A stretch of DNA of 64,000 nt from Metallyticus violacea (lineage: Eukaryota; Arthropoda; Insecta; Mantodea; Metallyticidae): contig CM060838.1 of the NCBI GenBank assembly GCA_030762175.1, positions 18,149,501-18,213,500 on the forward strand, given 5' to 3'. The notes beneath the pieces were generated by a model. That model did not search any database. It was not told the DNA's origin and saw nothing but the letters and a program-made list of their open reading frames with translations. Shown piece after piece: positions 59,607 through 64,000 of the stretch. The number at the start of each line of letters is the position of its first letter. Position 1 is the stretch's first letter. A program made the translations under genes and the position numbers.

Positions 59607-62600
59607 TTCATCGAAGTAATGCACTCAAAGATTACATGCTCTACAAACATGAAGATCAAAAAAATACCTTGAAAGACTGCAGTAGGAGAATATCAAGGAA
59701 CCTTTTCTTCTAGAATTAAGAGGAAATGATTCATTATTACTGTCCAAGTTAATTGCACGGCTATAAGTTGTAATTGAATCAAGTGAAGTAGTCAAAAGAA
59801 GAATGAAAACTCTTATCTTATAGAACGAGTCTGTTTTGCATAGTATAGAGGGGAAAGCCATCTGTGCTAAGAAGCAAAGGTGAAGCAGATCTGAATGATT
59901 ACGCAGTGACTCAAGTCAGTTTTCCAGTGAGTCATTTGGTTTGGGATATACTTTCTATTACGCAGCTAACAATTACATGCGTTAAATTGTTCAATGACTG
60001 CGCAGATATCCACATGTTTTACATTCCGGTTAACTGTCCACGGACGCTGTTGCACCAGAAGTCTCCAAAACAGTTATCATGATGACAGGTTGGTATGACG
60101 TCAGATGAAATCTGTTACCTCACACAGATCATTAATAAACAAATTGGCGGTCATCAGTGGCGTGGATACTGTTCATATCCAAGAAGGTGTAACGTAGGTA
60201 AGTTGCATCAGCGGTGCGGAGCAATATTTTTAGTCTATGCAGAGTAAAAACCTGACATGCGTACTGTGTCAAAATGATTATAGGAATTTAAAAGGCAAAC
60301 ATTAAACATTATTGTGAAAATGACAAATAAGAGTTGAAATGTGGAAGTTAAAAGATCAGGGAAAGGGTTTTGTGCATGGTGTGTGTCCGTTATGTGGAAG
60401 GGGAGAAACTTTTAAAGCATATAAGAGCTTTTATTTGGAGTTTATAATATTGTGGGAACAGAAAATCTTTCGTCTGTTTTGAACCAGTAAGAGCAAATTT
60501 TTTTAAGTTCCTAATTCTATACAGAAATCTAATTTTCCTCTTCCCCACATTCTTTCTTCAGTTTTGTTCAAAATATGCTGGAGTCAGTGGTCCATTTTTT
60601 TGGATGGAAAAGACAAATATATGAAGAAAAATAGATGTGAAAGAGAATATCTTAGATTCAAATAAAAAATAAGGGATTTAAATGGAATATGTGTTACTTA
60701 AAAATCCACACTAGCCTGCAATTAGCATCACAATAATGCCAGTTATCATAGTGTGCAGCATATCTCCTTCTATCTAATAACTACCATAGGCTTTTGATGC
60801 TTCTATTTTGGACAGGAACCAATGTTGCAGAAAATACCAGCCTTTGATGAAGAAATAGAGGCCATTTTTGTGACACTTCACCAGTTCTTGGCTCGCGAAT
60901 ATCTCTTACACCACAAGCACTTAACTATAGATATAAAACATTTTAAAATAGTTTTGTAAACGAAACTTCGTGATATAGTTTTAAAAAAAGGATAAATGCG
61001 CCCAGTGTGAAAGGTACGGAAGGAAAAAAAAAGGGGGGGGGAGCACAGACTTCTAATGGCCTGAGAATTTCGAAAATGTATGTACAGTTTCCTCTCTTTT
61101 TACCCCTTATGGATATGTGCTAGATTCCCTCAGCGTTTTCCAAAGGACTTGATTTTTGTCTTTGTGGCATAACTTGATTATTTTACTGATGGTACACCCC
61201 AATACAAAAAAAAAAGTTTTAATTGCTAATTTTTGCAAATAAAATTAATGTTTCATATACGCCAATAATTGACGACATGTATTTGAATTTTAAGACATTT
61301 ATGCTGTAATAGCAAAATGAAAAGGAATCATCTTCGTTTCCAAACAAATATTACATTAAAAATATTCTAAAGCGAAAAACTAAATGGAAAATATAAATTG
61401 CTTTTATAGAATTTCAAAATAATTATTAATTTCCTATATGTTTTAAAAACAAAGATTGTTTTCGTTTTTTAATTTGCGTGAGTATAAATACCTTAAAATT
61501 TATATAAACCTTTCCAATTGGAAACTATACATCACGTTTAGTTTCAACATTAGCATGGGTAGAAATCAACTTCAATAGTTCTCACTGCTAGACACCGCTC
61601 GACTATCCCACACGGGGAACACATGACTGCTGACAGAGAGAGGATTAAGAAGGCTATGTGTAAGACCCGTGTGCAGTGACATGCTATGAATCAAGCGCTT
61701 AGAAGTAAGCAATGGACACCAATTCAAGACTGTTATCTCAAGATAACCGAAATGTGTTTGTTTTATTTTCAACAGCTTTTTGTTATGACTCGCTTAAGGA
61801 ATCACTCGAGATAAAAAGCTGCAGCTTTCATAATCGCCTTCAAGAAGAAAACAAATGCCCACTTCCGTTATACCAGTCTTTATTTTATATGTAAAAAAGA
61901 GGCAATTTAGCATAAATGAAATACAAACTATACAACACCTACGGTAACTATACCTCACAAACATTAGTTTTATTGATTTCTTATATCTCGTAAGAGAAAT
62001 TGGAGATAGTACTGAAAGTACGATTTGATTATTTATTCATCTGCTGAGCAAGCGGGGAAACTTCTTGCGCATGCGTACACGATTTTTTTTTTTTTTTAAC
62101 TCTTAAACCTATGGTACACGTGTTACACTCTAATCCGTGTTTCATTCTTAATTTAAGCATCAAAAGTTCCCATGTTCTAGCTGTGGTATTGCATTTTTTT
62201 ATAACTGCACTGTCAACAACATATTGACAATTCGTACAGTCCATATTTGATTGTATGCAGTTTCTTCCATTTTCTCATTTTGTAATAACTTACACAACAT
62301 TATAGGCAGTTTATTACAGTAAAGTAATTGTTGGCTGCAGTCGACAATGAGCTATGTGGGGCTACCAGGGCCAGATTCTCGTCTGCTGTGAAAGAGCATG
62401 TCACTTTAAATTATGAATTTTTTTTGATCCCTCTTTTAATTCCAGATTTTATTTTGTAACCTTACTCTTGAATTTGGCAGCTATTGTTTTTAACGTTGCT
62501 TTCCAGCGTTTAGATTTACAAGGGAGAAGTTTCAAACAGAGTATATCTGTTGGACTAATTCTGATATAAACAGATGACATCGCTGTGTACTGATATGACT

Positions 62601-62880
62601 AAATGATTCTCCTCTATGAAAGTGCCAAATAAAATATTTATTAAAAACGAACCTTTGATTTATTTGCTGCATTAACTGTCATCACAATATTTTTAACAGG
62701 TTTAATATGAGTGCTGCTCAATAAAAAATTATCATACATTTTTTACAGGCATACTTTATTGCACTAAATTTAAATTTTACAATATTTTGTTAACTTAATA
62801 CGCAATGCACGCGTGGTATTACTTTCATTGCTGTCATTTTTGGTTCCCGCCTGTGAGACATGTTCAGTTCCGCCTACAAC
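59607..62880. other. unannotated DNA
   Basis: No gene or known repeat recognised. A G-run (61.03 kb) and short homopolymers are present. Confidence 0.5.
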
Positions 62881-63850
62881 AAATTGGAGGTAACGTGAAA
62901 GTAACAATAAGCTGCGCTGAAATTTTGCTTTAGTCTCAATAAATCTTCAGCTGAGGCCTATGCGATATTACAGGAAGCCTATGGAGAGTTTGTTCTTTCC
63001 CTATAGTACAGATAGTAGATGGTTTGAACTTTAAAATGTAAAGAAAGGAGGCAACTAATTTCAAAGGAAGGTGAACGCGAAGATCCAGTTAGTGCTCTAA
63101 CGGAAGAAAACATCAACACGGCTGTTGTAATTGTGAGAGAAGAGGTCGAAAAACATTAAGATCACTTTTAGAAATTCTGAAAAGTTCACTGGTAGCCACC
63201 CACAGTTGCATATGAGACGTGTATGTGCACGGTGGGTTCCAAAACGGCTGATTCCGGAACAGAAGGACTTTCGCGGCAGGTTTGTATGCAGTTGAAGATG
63301 AATTACAGGAAAATGCGGAGTTTCTTTCAAAGATGAGATGTTAAAGAGCGTCCATAAATAAACCAAATCAAAAAACAAAAAAAAAAATCTTTCAAAGATA
63401 ATCACTGCTGGTGAAACTTAGCAACATCATTTCCATCCTGAGACGAACAACACCTGCACATATAGCTGCAACTGCGCAATACCACAAAGTCCTGAAAACT
63501 CTGTAAGACTATTCACACAAATGCCACATTTCCATGCAAGAGGCTGGACATCGCAAATGTTGTTGCTGAATACCTCACAAAAAATCAATGCGAAATGTCG
63601 CTCATTCTCGCTACAGTTCATATTTAGACGGTGCGACTTTTTCCTTTTACTCAAACTTAAGAAACACCTTCGTGGGAGGCTTTCCTATAATCAGAAGCAA
63701 TGATGAAAGATACGGAGACGATTCTGAAAGACCTGTCAAAAAATGGTTTCCGGCAAATCTTTGAAGACTGGCAGAAATAGGTGCACTGCATACAACGGGG
63801 ACTACTTTGAGATAGATCATCAAAATTATGATCAGCTATCGTAGTTTCGA
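62880..63850 (+). pseudogene. mariner-type transposase pseudogene carrying a SINE stub
   Basis: Frames read SSAEAYAILQEAYGEFVLS, EREDPVSALTEENINTAVVI, MRRVCARWVP-like text, CDFFLLLKLKKHLRGRLSYN and FEDWQK..CI..NGDYFE-like text at the end. The order (helix-turn-helix, linker, DDE core, C-terminal WQKRW..CI motif) is that of mariner transposases. Stops and shifts occur throughout, and the catalytic TGDE and HDN motifs are degraded. A SINE stub with its own target duplication interrupts it. Confidence 0.78.
63323..63399 (+). mobile_element. 53-bp SINE family-1 stub with 12-bp target duplication
   Basis: TCTTTCAAAGAT at 63323-63334 recurs at 63388-63399. Between them is only the 3' end of family 1 (GAGATGTTAAAGAGCGTCC, ATAAATAAACCAAATC, A-tail). 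It interrupts the mariner pseudogene. Confidence 0.92.
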
Positions 63851-63939
63851 AATGGTCAATGTTGTTAAACTTTAACAGTCTTATTTACTATGTAGTTGGT
63901 TTCAATTCAAGCTATGGCGACATGGGATCGTATCAATAG

Positions 63940-64000
63940 ATTTATTTATTTGGTCTATAAGCGTCCCATTCAATTCAGGGCGTGAAACAGCCTATAAAGT
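63940..64000 (-). mobile_element. SINE family-1 copy cut by the window edge
   Basis: ATTTATTT, then GCGTCCCATTCAATTCAGGG and CGTGAAACAGCC match the reverse 3' part of family 1. The rest lies beyond base 64000. Confidence 0.7.

Noticed and set aside
1..64000. CRISPR arrays, operons, ribosome binding sites, origins
   Set aside because: The sequence is clearly from an animal genome; none of these is present.

Overview
This is a stretch of an AT-rich, intron-rich animal genome. The signs point to an arthropod, probably an insect with a large genome: a single metazoan gene with very long introns, several mariner/Tc1-type transposase relics, tRNA-derived SINEs, Penelope-like elements and non-LTR retrotransposon debris. 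I cannot name the species.

The only host gene I can support is a FAM13-family gene on the minus strand. Twelve coding exons run from about 40.2 kb down to 1.2 kb and encode about 660 residues; the 3' end lies off the left edge. Vertebrate family members have an N-terminal RhoGAP domain followed by Ser-rich and coiled-coil parts. Only the part after the RhoGAP domain is seen here, starting from a candidate alternative first exon at 40.1-40.26 kb. Almost every splice junction is phase-compatible; the E6-to-E7 junction is not, which suggests one missed exon.

Introns (1-40 kb): the DNA is strongly CpG-poor. It holds (a) a family of Penelope-like elements (PLEs), with relics of reverse transcriptase, GIY-YIG endonuclease and pLTR at 5.8-6.5, 15.05-17.97, 18.4-18.6, 27.66-28.13 and 30.03-30.26 kb; (b) hammerhead-ribozyme-like cores in the PLE terminal repeats; (c) a young palindromic retroposed unit at 12.82-13.06 kb with a near-complete hammerhead fold, poly(A) and an 11-bp target duplication; (d) LINE relics at 10.2-11.3 and 21.7-22.4 kb, a pogo-like relic at 8.1-8.5 kb and a Tc1-like relic at 24.5-25.0 kb; (e) two tRNA-derived SINE families.

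Upstream region (40.3-64 kb): CpG is close to its expected frequency here, and the change falls at about 38.2 kb, just inside the 5' end of the gene. This fits germline gene-body methylation. The region carries three or four mariner/Tc1-type pseudogenes (41.4-42.45, 44.43-44.86, 49.87-50.72, 62.88-63.85 kb), SINE copies with clear 12-bp target duplications, a GC-rich retroposed segment ending in 27 A's at 45.4 kb, microsatellites and unannotatable DNA. I found no second host gene.

All exon calls come from reading-frame, splice-site and remembered family similarity. No database search was run.
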